Below are positions 48,861-61,300 of a DNA stretch of 64,000 bases, piece by piece. Every line of letters starts with the position of its first letter. Positions within the stretch are counted from its first letter, which is position 1. The notes under the pieces were generated by a model. It worked only from the letters and a program-made list of their open reading frames with translations, searched no databases and was not told the origin of the DNA. Source of the DNA: Globodera rostochiensis (taxonomy: Eukaryota > Nematoda > Chromadorea > Rhabditida > Heteroderidae); assembly GCA_018350325.1 (NCBI GenBank), contig JAEVLN010000015.1:1074008-1138007 (forward strand). Reading direction: 5' to 3'. The translations under genes were made by a program, and so were the position numbers.

Positions 48861-49021
48861 ATGAAAGAGAGAAGACTCAAATATTTATTGGATGGTAATT
48901 ATAAATAAATGTGGGGGCTTTTTGGCAAAAACGACTTTTTTTTTGTTTGTTGTAAATATACATAAATATGTACACCTTTTCTTCCCGAATAAAAATGTGA
49001 TACCAACAAAATTTTTGTCTA
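48861..49021. other. lin-31 3' flank
   Basis: AT-rich, with AATAAA near 48903 and 48989 that may serve polyadenylation. Nothing else seen. Confidence 0.5.
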
Positions 49022-52000
49022 TTTTTCGCTTCCGCTCTGAATCCCACTCCAGCCAAAAGTGTCTCTCTCGAATCTTTATGCTAAGCCTAAGCCTATAAGC
49101 CTAAGCCAAAAGTGAGCCAAAAGTGTCTCGAATCTTTATGCTAAGCCTAAGCCTAAGCCTATAAGCCTAAGCCAAAAGTGAGCCAAAAGGGTCTCGAATC
49201 TTTATGCTAAGCCTAAGCCTAAGCCTAAGCCTAAGCCTAAGCCTAAGCCTAAGCCTAAGCCTAAGCCTAAGCCTAAGCCTAAGCCTAAGCCTAAGCCTAA
49301 GCCTAAGCCTAAGCCTAAGCCTAAGCCTAAGCCTAAGCCTAAGCCTAAGCCTAAGCCTAAGCTGTCTCGAATCTTTATGCTAAGCCTAAGCCTAAGCCTA
49401 TAAGCCTAAGCCAAAAGTGAGCCAAAAGTGTCTCGAATCTTTATGCTAAGCCTAAGCCTATAAGCCTAAGCCAAAAGTGTCTCGAATGTTTATGCTAAGC
49501 CTAAGCCTAAGCCTATAAGCCTAAGCCAAAAGTGTCTCGAATCTTTATGCTAAGCCTAAGCCTAAGCCTATAAGCCTAAGCCAAAAGTGAGCCAAAAGTG
49601 TCTCGAATCTTTATGCTAAGCCTAAGCCTAAGCCTATAAGCCTAAGCCTATGCCTAAGCCAAAAGTGTCTCGAATCTTTATGCTAAGCCTAAGCCTATAA
49701 GCCTAAGCCAAAAGTGAGCCAAAAGGGTCTCGAATCTTTATGCTAAGCCTAAGCCTAAGCCTATAAGCCTAAGCCAAAAGTGTCTCGAATCTTTATGCTA
49801 AGCCTAAGCCTAAGCCTATAAGCCTAAGCCTAAGCCTAAGCCAAAAGTGTCTCGAATCTTTATGCTAAGCCTAAGCCTAAGCCTATAAGCCTAAGCCAAA
49901 AGTGAGCCAAAAGGGTCTCGAATCTTCTAAGCCAAAAGTGAGCCAAAAGTGTCTCGAATCTTTATGCTAAGCCTAAGCCTAAGCCTATAAACCTAAGCCA
50001 AAAGTGTCTCGAATCTTTATGCTAAGCCTAAGCCTATAAGCCTAAGCCAAAAGTGTCTCGAATCTTTATGCTAAGCCTAAGCCTATAAGCCTAAGCCAAA
50101 AGTGTCTTGAATGTTTATGCTAAGCCTAAGCCTAAGCCTATAAGCCTAAGCCAAAAGTGTCTCGAATCTTTATGCTAAGCCTAAGCCTAAGCCTATAAGC
50201 CTAAGCCAAAAGTGAGCCAAAAGTGTCTCGAATCTTTATGCTAAGCCTAAGCCTAAGCCTATAAGCCTAAGCCAAAAGTGAGCCAAAAGTGTCTCGAATC
50301 TTTATGCTAAGCCTAAGCCTATAAGCCTAAGCCAAAAGTGTCTCGAATGTTTATGCTAAGCCTAAGCCTAAGCCTATAAGCCTAAGCCAAAAGTGTCTCG
50401 AATCTTTATGCTAAGCCTAAGCCTAAGCCTATAAGCCTAAGCCAAAAGTGAGCCAAAAGTGTCTCGAATCTTTATGCTAAGCCTAAGCCTAAGCCTATAA
50501 GCCTAAGCCTATGCCTAAGCCAAAAGTGTCTCGAATCTTTATGCTAAGCCTAAGCCTATAAGCCTAAGCCAAAAGTGAGCCAAAAGGGTCTCGAATCTTT
50601 ATGCTAAGCCTAAGCCTAAGCCTATAAGCCTAAGCCAAAAGTGTCTCGAATCTTTATGCTAAGCCTAAGCCTAAGCCTATAAGCCTAAGCCTAAGCCTAA
50701 GCCAAAAGTGTCTCGAATCTTTATGCTAAGCCTAAGCCTAAGCCTATAAGCCTAAGCCAAAAGTGAGCCAAAAGGGTCTCGAATCTTCTAAGCCAAAAGT
50801 GAGCCAAAAGTGTCTCGAATCTTTATGCTAAGCCTAAGCCTAAGCCTATAAACCTAAGCCAAAAGTGTCTCGAATCTTTATGCTAAGCCTAAGCCTATAA
50901 GCCTAAGCCAAAAGTGTCTCGAATCTTTATGCTAAGCCTAAGCCTAAGCCTATAAGCCTAAGCCAATAGTGAGCCAAAAGGGTCTCGAATCTTCTAAGCC
51001 AAAAGTGAGCCAAAAGTGTCTCGAATCTTTATGCTAAGCCTAAGCCTATAAGCCTAAGCCAAAAGTGAGCCAAAAGTGTCTCGAATCTTTATGCTAAGCC
51101 TAAGCCTAAGCCTATAAGCCTAAGCCTAAGCCTAAAGTGTCTCGAATCTTTATGCTAAGCCTAAGCCTAAGCCTATAAGCCTAAGCCAAAAGTGAGCCAA
51201 AAGGGTCTCGAATCTTCTAAGCCAAAAGTGAGCCAAAAGTGTCTCGAATCTTTATGCTAAGCCTAAGCCTAAGCCTATAAGCCTAAGCCAAAAGTGTCTC
51301 GAATCTTTATGCTAAGCCTAAGCCTATAAGCCTAAGCCAAAAGTGTCTCGAATCTTTATGCTAAGCCTAAGCCTAAGCCTAAGCCTAAGCCTAAGCCTAA
51401 GCCTAAGCCTATAAGCCTAAGCCAAAAGTGTCTCGAATCTTTATGCTAAGCCTAAGCCTATAAGCCTAAGCCAAAAGTGTCTCGAATCTTTATGCTAAGC
51501 CTAAGCCAAAAGTGTCTCGAATCTTTATGCTAAGCCTAAGCCAAAACTGTCTCGAATCTTTATGCTAAGCCTAAGCCTAAGCCTATAAGCCTAAGCCAAA
51601 AGTGAGCCAAAACTGTCTCGAATCTTTATGCTAAGCCTAAGCCTAAGCCTATAAGCCTAAGCCAAAAGTGAGCCAAAAGTGTCTCGAATCTTTATGCTAA
51701 GCCTAAGCCAAATGTGTCTCGAATCTTTATGCTAAGCCTAAGCCAAAACTGTCTCGAATCTTTATGCTAAGTCTAAGCCTAAGCCTATAAGCCTAAGCCA
51801 AAAGTGAGCCAAAGGGTCTCGAATCTTTATGCTAAGCCTAAGCCTATAAGCCTAAGCCAAAAGTGAGCCAAAAGGGTCTCGAATCTTTATGCTAAACCTA
51901 AGCCTATAAGCCTAAGCCAAAAGTGTCTCGAATCTTTATGCTAAGCCTAAGCCAAAAGTGTCTCGAATCTTTATGCTAAGCCTAAGCCAAAAGTGTCTCG

Positions 52001-52352
52001 AATCTTTATGCTAAGCCTAAGCCTAAGCCTATAAGCCTAAGCCAAAAGTGAGCCAAAAGGGTCTCGAATCTTTATGCTAAACCTAAGCCTATAAGCCTAA
52101 GCCAAAAGTGTCTCGAATCTTTATGCTAAGCCTAAGCCAAAAGTGTCTCGAATCTTTATGCTAAGCCTAAGCCAAAACTGTCTCGAATCTTTATGCTAAG
52201 CCTAAGCCTAAGTGTCTCGAATCTTTATGCTAAGCCTAAGCCTATAAGCCTAAGCCAAAAGTGTCTCGAATCTTTATGCTTAGGCTTAGCCTAAGCCTAA
52301 GCCAAAAGGGTCTCGAATCTTTATGTTAAGCCTAAGCCTAAGCCAAAAGTGT
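49022..52352. repeat. Composite interstitial telomere-like satellite array
   Basis: About 3.3 kb of tandem units. A typical unit is several GCCTAA hexamers, one CCTATAAGCCTAAG interruption, CCAAAAGTGAGCCAAAAGTG and then TCTCGAATCTTTATG. Units vary from about 35 to 70 bases by hexamer number and by presence of the AGTGAGCCAAA piece. GCCTAA is the complement of the nematode telomere repeat TTAGGC. The array lies between lin-31 and an SLC22 gene, so it is interstitial, not a chromosome end. Near 52279 the hexamers switch orientation (GCTTAGGCTTAGCCTAAGCC), leaving a small palindrome. Confidence 0.95.
49207..49362 (-). repeat. Perfect telomeric hexamer tract, about 26 copies of TTAGGC
   Basis: Within the satellite, uninterrupted GCCTAA repeats run about 156 bases. 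A shorter pure tract of about nine copies lies near 51361-51412. Confidence 0.95.
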
Positions 52353-52945
52353 CTTCTCTGTCCCCCTCTGCCATTTACCTTCTTTAAGCACTTCTCATCG
52401 CAACCCCCTCCCCCCAGAGCACTACCGCTTCTCAAGTCGTCTCAAGCAATAACCAATTGTCCTCCCCCCAGGGGAAATCATCATCATTCCCTCCCCCCCC
52501 CCAACAAATGTCATCATAACACACGACAAACCCCCCCCAAATCCCCCACTTAAATATTAACGTCCATTTCCACCAATTCCATTTGAATTTGAAAAATATG
52601 TACAGTAAATACACAACAATAAATGAATGTAAAGTAAGAAGAGTTTGTACAAATATGGCACTTTTGAATGAATTCAACGGACGGACGGGAAATATTTATG
52701 ATTAGACATCGGACAATTTCTGAATTAGAAACCGGCCAACCGATTGGGATCCCGGCTAAATGCCGGGAGACGGGATCCCGGCTAAGTAAAGTGGGGGAGG
52801 TTTCCGATCTCTACAGAAAATGGAGAAAATTCTGAAACGAAAATCTATAACATTGATGGACAACAAACAAATAAACGCAAATTGCCCGCGGGGTTGTTCA
52901 AAAGTGCCGGACTTTCGGCGTCATCCGATCGGTGGCCGCCAGCAT
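52353..52945. other. Intergenic between satellite and SLC22 gene
   Basis: No gene seen. It has C runs near 52402 and 52491 and a short GGGATCCCGGCTAA duplication at about 52746-52786, resembling the CCGGGATC-type repeats in the neighbouring SLC22 intron. Confidence 0.45.
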
Positions 52946-55900
52946 TCACCGTTTTGATGCGTTTGTGTACACCGGGACGTCCTCCTCTTCCTCCTCATCG
53001 TCACGCTGATGTTGCTGATCAGCAGGCCCGTAACTCTCGTCACGGTCGCCCTCGTCCATCTGAATGCCGCCAACGCACCGGTGGGCCTCCGTGTTGTTCA
53101 ACATCCTTCAGCAACAAAAAAAAAGGCTGCTCACAAAGTACTGCTTGAACTCGAATTTGTTTGAATTCCAATGCTCCCCGCTTTTTGTTTATTCATGGAG
53201 GTTGTTCGAATTGCTTTTGGTCCAAATTGTTTCAAAATGGCGCCAGACGGACATTTTCTGTGATCGTTTCAGTGGGTGCACCGACCTGACCGCGTCCCAC
53301 ATGGTCTCCGGAAGTGGCAGATCCTTGGTTTCCGGCAGGAAATAAATCAGAACGCCGGCAAACAATGAAAATATGCAAAAGATGGCCATTGGGACGGTGG
53401 GCAAAGTGACGTCAGAAAGAATGGCAATGTACCCGGAGGCGGCAGAGCCGACACGGGCCATCATCGAACAGGTGCCCACCGCACTGTTTCGGATCACCGT
53501 CGGGTACAGCTCGGAGGTGAAGCTGTTAAATGAAATATGCACAAACAAACAACTTGGGGACGTACATGTAAAGAATGTTGAAGGCGCCCTGAATGCACAC
53601 TTTGCCGGCGAGCATGAACAACAGCGAGAAGGTCATCTCCTCGCGCAGGGAAAGGCACATCGCCACAAAGATCAAAGTGCCGGCCGAGATCAGAGTGATC
53701 ACTTGGGAGCTGCAGACGCCACAAAATTTGAGACCGTAATCCAAAAGTGAATGAAATATGTAAATGTACCGTTTCCGTCCGGAATGAAGCAAAAACACGC
53801 AGGTCTAAAAGAGTTCGAGTTGGACACCACAAAATGCCAATAACAACACATTGGCTGAGTGCCAAACAAACCATCAAAGTCGGCAGTTCAATAGCGCCGG
53901 CGATCGCATTGTTCAGGAAAAAATTGCCGACAAACATTGCGCGGCCGGGCGTTGACTGATCAGAAAGTGCGATCACAATGCCATAATAGACGAGAGCGGT
54001 GGCAATCCAGACCAGAAAGATGATCACATTGCCTTAAATATTCCAATAATGAATGACGGCACGGCATTGCCGCAATATTTGTCCATACGAAATGCCATTG
54101 TCGGCGATTTGAACGAGTGAAGGAAGTGCGGTCGTTGATTATATTTAAGCCATTTGCGCTGTTCCGCGTGCCGCACCAGCTCCAAATCAGAAGGAAGCGA
54201 ACTCTTAAACAGTTCGGCACTTTTTGTGGCCGGAAAGTGCCGTGAAACGAATTTTCGGCACTGTGAAACGAATTCGGCACTTTTTGTGATCGGAAAGTGC
54301 CGTGAAACGGTCCCTAATGAGCCAAACGAATGTTTCTGCCTTGTTGAAGTGGCACGCTTTCCGGATGATCTTCTCCGCCTTAATTGATATTGATTTGTTT
54401 GGACGTGCGCGGAATGTTTGTGACTTCAAAAACTCGCCTCGTCCACCCGGTTGGTGGCGATCAGCCAGCGCGGACTCTCCGGCAGATGGTGGATTAACAA
54501 CAGGGCCAGCAGATGGAACGCGGTGGTTATCAGCTTGAACAAGTTGTCGTCGTTCAAAAAAAAAGCCGTTGGCCTTGTGGCGCCCACCTGAATTGAGGTC
54601 CACGAGCGCCATATGTAAGCGACCAAGGCCAGGAAGGCGTATCCGCACGCCCAGGGCGCCTGCAACAGACTGCCCACAACGGAACGATACTGCATGCCTG
54701 CGGGGGAAAAGCATTCCATTCCAAAAAGCGTGCCGTCCTCAACAAGCAGAGAGAGAACAAACCGGTGATTTCCATGCAGTAAACGTAGGCGGCCAAGTCG
54801 GCCGCCTCGTTGCAGGCGGCCAACAAAAAGCGGACCACCAAAAACACTTCGAACTCGCGCGAGAAGGACAACAAAAAGCCGAAAATGGTGGACAGAATGG
54901 AGAAGCCGTAGATGGCCGGCTTGCGCCCGTACCGGTCGGAGATGAAGCCGCCCATCAGACAGCCGACCAAGTAGCCGAGGGAGTAGGACAAATGCACGTG
55001 GGCTTTTCAAAATGGCCAAATCTCCGTTTCCAAATTAACAAAAACGTTCGAAACTTGTCCTAGTTTTGGCATAATGTCACTTTTAAAAGAGCCTTGTTGG
55101 CTTTCTTTGCGGTGCCAAACTCTGTTGGGTGCCGCGGCGGCAGTTTATTATTACCTCTGCTCCAATTGTCGTCACAAACTCTGTCCCATTGCGTGACGAC
55201 GGAATCTTAAAATGTTCAAATGGTGGCAAAAGGCAACGAATCAAGAGTTGGCCGGGATCGGGATTTTAGGTAAAATCCGGCACCGGGGTTGACCGGTATC
55301 GTAAAAGCCGGGATCGGAATCGGGATCAGCATGATGAACCAGGACCGGGATCGGGATTAGGACTTTTCAAAAACCGGGATCGGGATTACGACTTTTCAAA
55401 AACCGGGATCGGGATTACGACTTTTCAAAAACCGGGATCGGGATTTAGTCGTCAATTTGTCCCAGTTTCGTTTTGCCTTTCATGATGCTCCGGTCGTACT
55501 CCCACTGCTTGCACCGCTGCACCAAATAGGGCGGCCGTTCCCTGGCCAGAAGGACTGCTTCGGTGAAGTTCATCTTCAGGTACGCCTTCAGCTGCGCCTC
55601 GGTGATTGTGTACACCGCACACTGAAACAACGAAGTTCGAGACGTTCATCAGCAGAACAACAATTCTCAAATGCTTTTCCTGGTCATGTTTGGTGTTGCG
55701 TCGCTGTGAGTAGCGCACCTGCGGGAGAGGGAAGGGCATTTTTCTCTTCACCCATTTTGCCGAAATCGCTGTGCCTGGGGGAATGCGATGCCCGAGTCGA
55801 GTGCCTTCTCCCAACTCCAGCCCGGCCCAATGTCATTGTTCGCGTTTTCGATGTATTCGCGCGAAAAACTGGGCACCTAAAGCATTGGAAATTGCAGCCG

Positions 55901-57212
55901 TCCCCAAATTGTTGTGGGACGTCGAGACTGAGACGACGGGAGTCTCGAGCCCTTTGAGTCTCATTGGCACTTTTGGGACTGAGGTTCTGAAAGCTCCATT
56001 TTGGCACTAATCTCGTATTAATATCATTTCGTCCCCCCCCCCCAACGGGCACACCTTGCACCAATGGTCGGGCAAATAGGTGAAGTACACAACGGAAAGG
56101 TTGAACATGGCGTGCGGCATTTGATGCGCGGAGATGATCAAATAGATCAGAATTTGCCATGTTGAGCAGCCGCCGATAATGCGCAAAATGCCCTCAAAAT
56201 CGATGTCCGTCAGCAGCTTCTTGCCCTTGCGCGCCCGCTGACTTTTGTACACATTTTGCATTTTGTAGTGCTGCGCGTTCACCTCCAACTCGCTTTGGTT
56301 GCGCAGGCGCCCCCTGCCGTTTTTTGGAGAAGTTTTGTTAATGACAAAGTCCTCAAATTACGGGCTTCAGTGGCCACGGTAAACCGAAAAAGATGCCACG
56401 AGGAAACAATTGACAATTCTGTCTCAGCAAATTATCCGTACAAATTGATTTCTTTGAATCAATCTTGAGGTTAGATGGAGAACGGCTTTCTGATCAGTGA
56501 TCAAATGCCCTCTGGCTGTTTGAGGCCAAATTCAATTTGTTGCGAGTGAACGCACCTCACCGAAGACTTGCGACTCGATGTTGCGCTGCGCGGTGCACTG
56601 CTCTCCCCGCGTTGCATCGCTCCGTCCGGCGTGTCGCCGTCTCCGTCTGCCGCCGCTCCGCGCGTCTCGTCCCCCGCGGCGGGGTGTTCGGCGTCCAAGG
56701 CACCGCCGTCGTCCCCCCCGCGCAGGTGGTTGCTGCACTCCTCCCGCGTCGCAGCGTCGCAACAGCGAACGGCGGCAGCGATGTCATCGTTGTCGTCATC
56801 GATTACAGGCGAATGCAGCGCAAATGCATGCGAAGGCACGTCCTCCTGCTGCTGACGCAAGTTGGGGTCCGAGTGGGCCAACGCGGTGGCGGCAGGCGAC
56901 GCCGCCAACGCTTTGCACTGAGCCGCGACGTGCACACTGCGCAAGTCGAATTCGCTCTGTGAATGGGCGGCGGCGAGCGTTCACAAATGAATTGTTTTGT
57001 TTTGTGATGGCATTTGCCGTTTCTATTCGATTAGGGGATAAAATGTCTCACACCTGAACACATAAAGCATTTGGTGCCACTGCCGTCGTCGTTGTCGGGT
57101 CGGCAATGCTTCTTCCATGCTGCAGTTGTTGCTGATCCGTCTTTGTCCCCTCGGCGGAGGTGCCATCATTCGCAACATTATTATGACGATGTGGTGAAGT
57201 TGGCGCATTCAT
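52946..57212 (-). CDS. SLC22-type organic ion transporter (MFS)
   Basis: Members of this major-facilitator family move organic cations, anions or carnitine across the plasma membrane with 12 helices. The N-terminal cytosolic part is long: exons near 57212-57057 and 56960-56570 encode Asn/Gln/Asp-rich sequence. The conserved body starts with KKLLTDIDFEGILRIIGGCS (56225-56160) and AMFNLSVVYFTYLPDHWC, the large extracellular loop ends RCKQWEYDRSIMK and SVVTQWDRVCDDNWS, then HLSYSLGYLVGCLMGGFISD with RYGRKP (MFS motif between TM2 and TM3), HHLPESPRWLIATNRVDEAS, the region before TM7-12 and SELYPTVIRNSAVGTCSMMA. The tail is FLPETKDLPLPETMWDAV followed by an acidic exon ending at 52946. Loop residues match the OCT pattern. 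The intron after SIMK needs a GC donor. The start codon is uncertain (57251 is an alternative). Confidence 0.87.
54213..54312 (+). repeat. Tandem/inverted GGCACTTTTTGTG repeats in an SLC22 intron
   Basis: TTCGGCACTTTTTGTG and CGGAAAGTGCCGTGAAACG occur twice, about 66 bases apart, with a partial third copy between them. GGCAC and GTGCC pairs allow small hairpins. Confidence 0.8.
55252..55445 (+). repeat. CCGGGATCGGGATT tandem repeat in an SLC22 intron
   Basis: Three or more 32-base units (GACTTTTCAAAAACCGGGAT then CGGGATTAC) follow degenerate CCGGGATCGG copies. The array starts about 30 bases inside the intron whose donor is GC (intron 55206-55476). Confidence 0.9.
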
Positions 57213-58294
57213 TTGCGCATTTATTTTCGAGAAAAAACAAAATGTGCGCATTTAGGGAGGAGTGATTTCCCCGGGGTTTTGAATTCAATGATTAGCCCAC
57301 CGACCGATAGATTGATCAAAGGACGGAGACAAAATCTGTCATTAATTGTTAAGCCGACCTATTTATTAAATAATAGTGTGCCAGGGATTAGAGAACTTGG
57401 GCACTTTTATTGTAACGAAACCGAAAAACGGACTGATCAATCGAAAATGATCAGCATTCATTTCCATTTCATAAAATGCACGGACGACTGAAGGGGACGG
57501 CGGCGGGCGAACAATGAAAATGCAATGCTTGGAACAACTGTTTTCGACGAAGTTTGTGGTGGTGGGGGGAGGGGGGTGAAAGCGTTCAACAAATGTCTTG
57601 GCAATTATGAGAGGGGGGGGGGGGTCTTCTCCATTACACCCCCCTCCCCCCTCCCCCCCCCCCCCCCGCCTCCCGCCTCCCGCCTTATCAGCAGCAGCAA
57701 CAGAACACTTCACAATTCATCGGGCGTCGTGATGAGTCGATAATCGAAGGTTTTCGGGCATTTTGGTGGCCATACGCCGCCCTCATAATTTCATTTTGTC
57801 CCTTTTCACCGACTCCCTCCTCATTATACCCCCCCCCCCTCCCCCACAATTCTTTCTTTTCCTTTTCACCCATCAGCAGCAACAACAACAATGTGTCCGA
57901 CATAGAGACGAGGAGACACTCACTCAATTTGATCGATCAAAGCGATTTGATCGATGGGAGGAGGAGGAGACGGAGGAGGACAAAGTCCGGATGGTTGGGG
58001 GGCGGGGGACAAACAGAAAATACATTTTGACAATGTCGGAAAGTCCAAATCAGTCTCCATCGGATCGCACTGATCGCTTGCAACATTTTGATCCAAAAAC
58101 GGAATTCCGCCGCCCGTCCCTTTTTCCAATGCTCCAAACGTTTTATGAGACAAATTATCTAAAAATCTACAATTGTTGTTGACTAAATGTTTATAGTTTG
58201 GTTAGTTCCAGTACATATAAGCCATTTTAGCTAATTCCAAAGGCCAGAAGAGCCCCAACTTAATTTGTTTATTAGGCACTTAATGCATAACTTT

Positions 58295-58367
58295 CAGCAG
58301 TGAACTCCTTCAATTTGATGAGTCGCCATTTCAGCAGTGAACTCCTTCAACTTGATGAGTCGCCCCG
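58295..58367 (+). repeat. 37-bp tandem duplication
   Basis: TTCAGCAGTGAACTCCTTCA followed by A[T/C]TTGATGAGTCGCC appears twice in succession with one substitution (TTTGATG versus CTTGATG). Confidence 0.9.
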
Positions 58368-61300
58368 CCGGTGTCTCTTTCTTTGCTCATCAATTTTAGC
58401 GTTAGTCAACCAACCAGCCAAAGCACTTTCGTTGTTTTTAAGAAGCTTTTACCCGAAGATGTTTTGATTGGAGCTGTGTGTTTATTTATTTATTCGGTCG
58501 AGGACAGTTTAGCGACGAAAACTTTTTTTGGTTATTTTTGACCAAATCAAATAATTTTGGGGTACTATTCAAAAGCTTCTATGTCTGCAGATCAGAGTTG
58601 GGCGATTTGCCTTAATGATATCGATTTTGTCTAATTAGCTTTGCTAATGACCAAGTTAGTCTGATGGCGCCAAAGGGGCTTTAGCTTCAATAATATGTGA
58701 CCTATTCGATGTTCCAAAAAAACAAAAAATGATTTAATTCTCTCCGATTTAAACGCGCGCACTTTGCGCATTTTTTTGTTGTCATCCGCCGCGATCAGAA
58801 ATGATTTTGTCGAGTGTTATCGGTCGGTCGGGTCGGCCCGCAAATGGAACAATCGTCGACAGAGCGCCAAGCGAATACAAATCACCCGCCACCCCCCCCC
58901 CCACACAAAGTGCGAAAAAATAAAATCTGATGACCCCCCCCCCCCCCGCCAATTTAACCAAAACATTCAATTCCCCCCCCCCCCCCCTTATTCACCTCAC
59001 CCCATTTTGGATGGCAAAAAAAAAAAAGAAAAATCTCGCCCCAGGGGAATTCGAGCTGTCTGTGTGGAGAATTCCTTACATGGCGTGGACAGAGTACAAA
59101 GCGCTTCAGGGGAGGCGCCTAAGGTTGTTGTTTTGGTGCTAAATGAGAATGGGGCAGGCACAGCGCCGCAGCTGATGACGAAGCCGAGAGAGTGTAAGAG
59201 AGCAGAGAAAAAGAGAGGTCACGCGTGCGAAACATCGATTTTCTTCCGACCCTTCGGGGGATGGGGCGGGGGGTCGAAGATGGATGGGGGGAGGGGAGGG
59301 GAGGGAGGCTTGTGTTTGCGTCCTTCCCCACCATTTCCCCCTCGCCTCCATCGACGGAGGGTCCGGACCCCCCCCCCCCCCCCCCGCCGCCGTCCTTGTT
59401 GACGACGACGACGACCGCCAATGATACACACAGCTCCCCCCGCCCCCGGAGGGGATGGGGGAACTCGTCGCGGTGGATGGCAGTGGGGGGGGGGGACTCC
59501 GCATCCAATCCCCTTCAGCCATTATCGATTCCGCTCGAGGCGACAAGTCCCTCCCCCACTCCCAACGACCGACCAACCAATCCAACCAAACAGCGGCGGC
59601 GGCGGTGTGTCGTGCGGGGGGGGGGGGGGGGAGGCCGTGTGTTGGTTGGTTGGGCGTTCCTCCGGGCGAATCCGCGCCACAAAACCAATCGATGTGCGGG
59701 GCTAAGGGGGGGGGGGGGGGGGGGTGTGCGTCGGAATATCCAAATCCAAAAACCCCCCAAGCACTCTCTGCTGCTTCTTGCTGCTTGGGCAGGAGGAGGA
59801 ACTTCAACCGCCCATCGAGTACATATCGCCGGGGGGGGGGGGGGACAAAGCCTGCACCGTTCCCCCCAAAGGCGCCGTACTTTCGACTGCCACCCCCCCC
59901 CTTCCCCCTGACAACTTTGTCCCAACACGAATAAATATGTCCAATTTTCCCCAAAGTCTTTCTCTTTGACTGCCCTTTCTGTCCCAAGGAAAACGCGAAA
60001 ACAAAATGGGGAAAAAATTCCAAAATTTCGTTTACTCCCCCCCCCCCTCCCCCCCTCCCCCCCGTTTAATTGTACTTTTAATCAATGAGCACGCGTCAAA
60101 GAAGCATTTCACCAAGCTTTTCCGTTGTCCAGCGCGCAAATTGGCCAAATTATGGCTCCAAAAGAGCCCTTCAGGCAATAAAATTGTTAGCATTCATTAA
60201 CAAGAAACAATTTTAATTAGTACTAATAAAATTTTTGTAAGGCTCAAAAAAACCAAAACAAAACAAAAAAAGTCCGACGTCACACCGACCACCGACCGAA
60301 CAATTTAATTTCCAAAAAATCCATTTATTTATTCCAATTAACGTAAAAATTGGTAACCAATTTTTATTTTTGATTGATTTGTGAGCGTAAAACGGTCGTC
60401 GTTTATTTGCGATGTTAGGGGGGGGGGGGGGCTTACTTTCACTGATAAGCGGTGGGCGACCAATGCAATTTATTTTATGGAGACTTGGAATTTGGTGATT
60501 GGAAGAAAAGTGCTCTAAAGCCATCCAATCGACTAATTAGGCAATTATAACTAATTAATACGAGGCTTTTTGAGCGCGAGGAACATCCGGTCAAATTTCA
60601 TTTTCCATCCAATGCCCCCCCAAGCGCTTTTCAATTTGGCGCCTCACTTCAAACAAACAAACACCAAAAAATCAATTCAATCGAAACATTCGCTTCCCCC
60701 GAGTTCCCCCGAGGGGAAGCTGGGAGAATTTGTTTGGATGGATTGATTGGATTTGTCCTCCCCCCCCCCCCCCCCCCCCCAATGCAATTTATTCAATCGA
60801 CGAATGCACCTCATTTTTCATTCCCCCGCTTCTTTCAACCGTCAAGTACTCCTCCTCCTCCTCTCCTCCTCCTCCTTCGTCACTTTGGTTTTTGATCGAA
60901 TGCTCTTGAGGAGACGCGTTGATCTCCTCTTTCTCTCTATCTGATCGATCAATTTCCCCCCGAGCAATAATCATTCCGCTCCAGATGCAGCCAGTGATCA
61001 AAACCTTCCCCCCCCCTCCTCCGATCACTCAAAAGTCTCCCCCGCTCAACACTAACTGGTTCGACTCCGACGTCGATTATAGGTCTAACTTGCTCCCCCC
61101 CCCCCTACTGGAAAGGTGTGGGGGTGGGGGGGGGGATGTCGATGGGATGAATGATGGACAACGACGCGATGGTCGGTGCCCCCCCCCCTCCCCCCTCCCC
61201 CGAAGGGTATATAAAACCGCCGCCCGCCGCCAAACAAACTTTTCATCAATTCATAAAAACTACGATAGTACAAATTGGAAATTGTGGCAATGAAAAAGAT

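Noticed and set aside
49207..49362. True chromosome end
   Set aside because: Although the hexamers are perfect, coding genes lie on both sides and the tract is embedded in a composite satellite, so it is interstitial.
49022..52352. CRISPR-like array
   Set aside because: Unit spacing is regular, but the spacers are repeated rather than unique and the genome is eukaryotic.
59139..60023. Long minus-strand open frame, about 294 codons, rich in Pro and Gly
   Set aside because: It is produced by C and G homopolymers, with no domain and equally long frames on the other strand.
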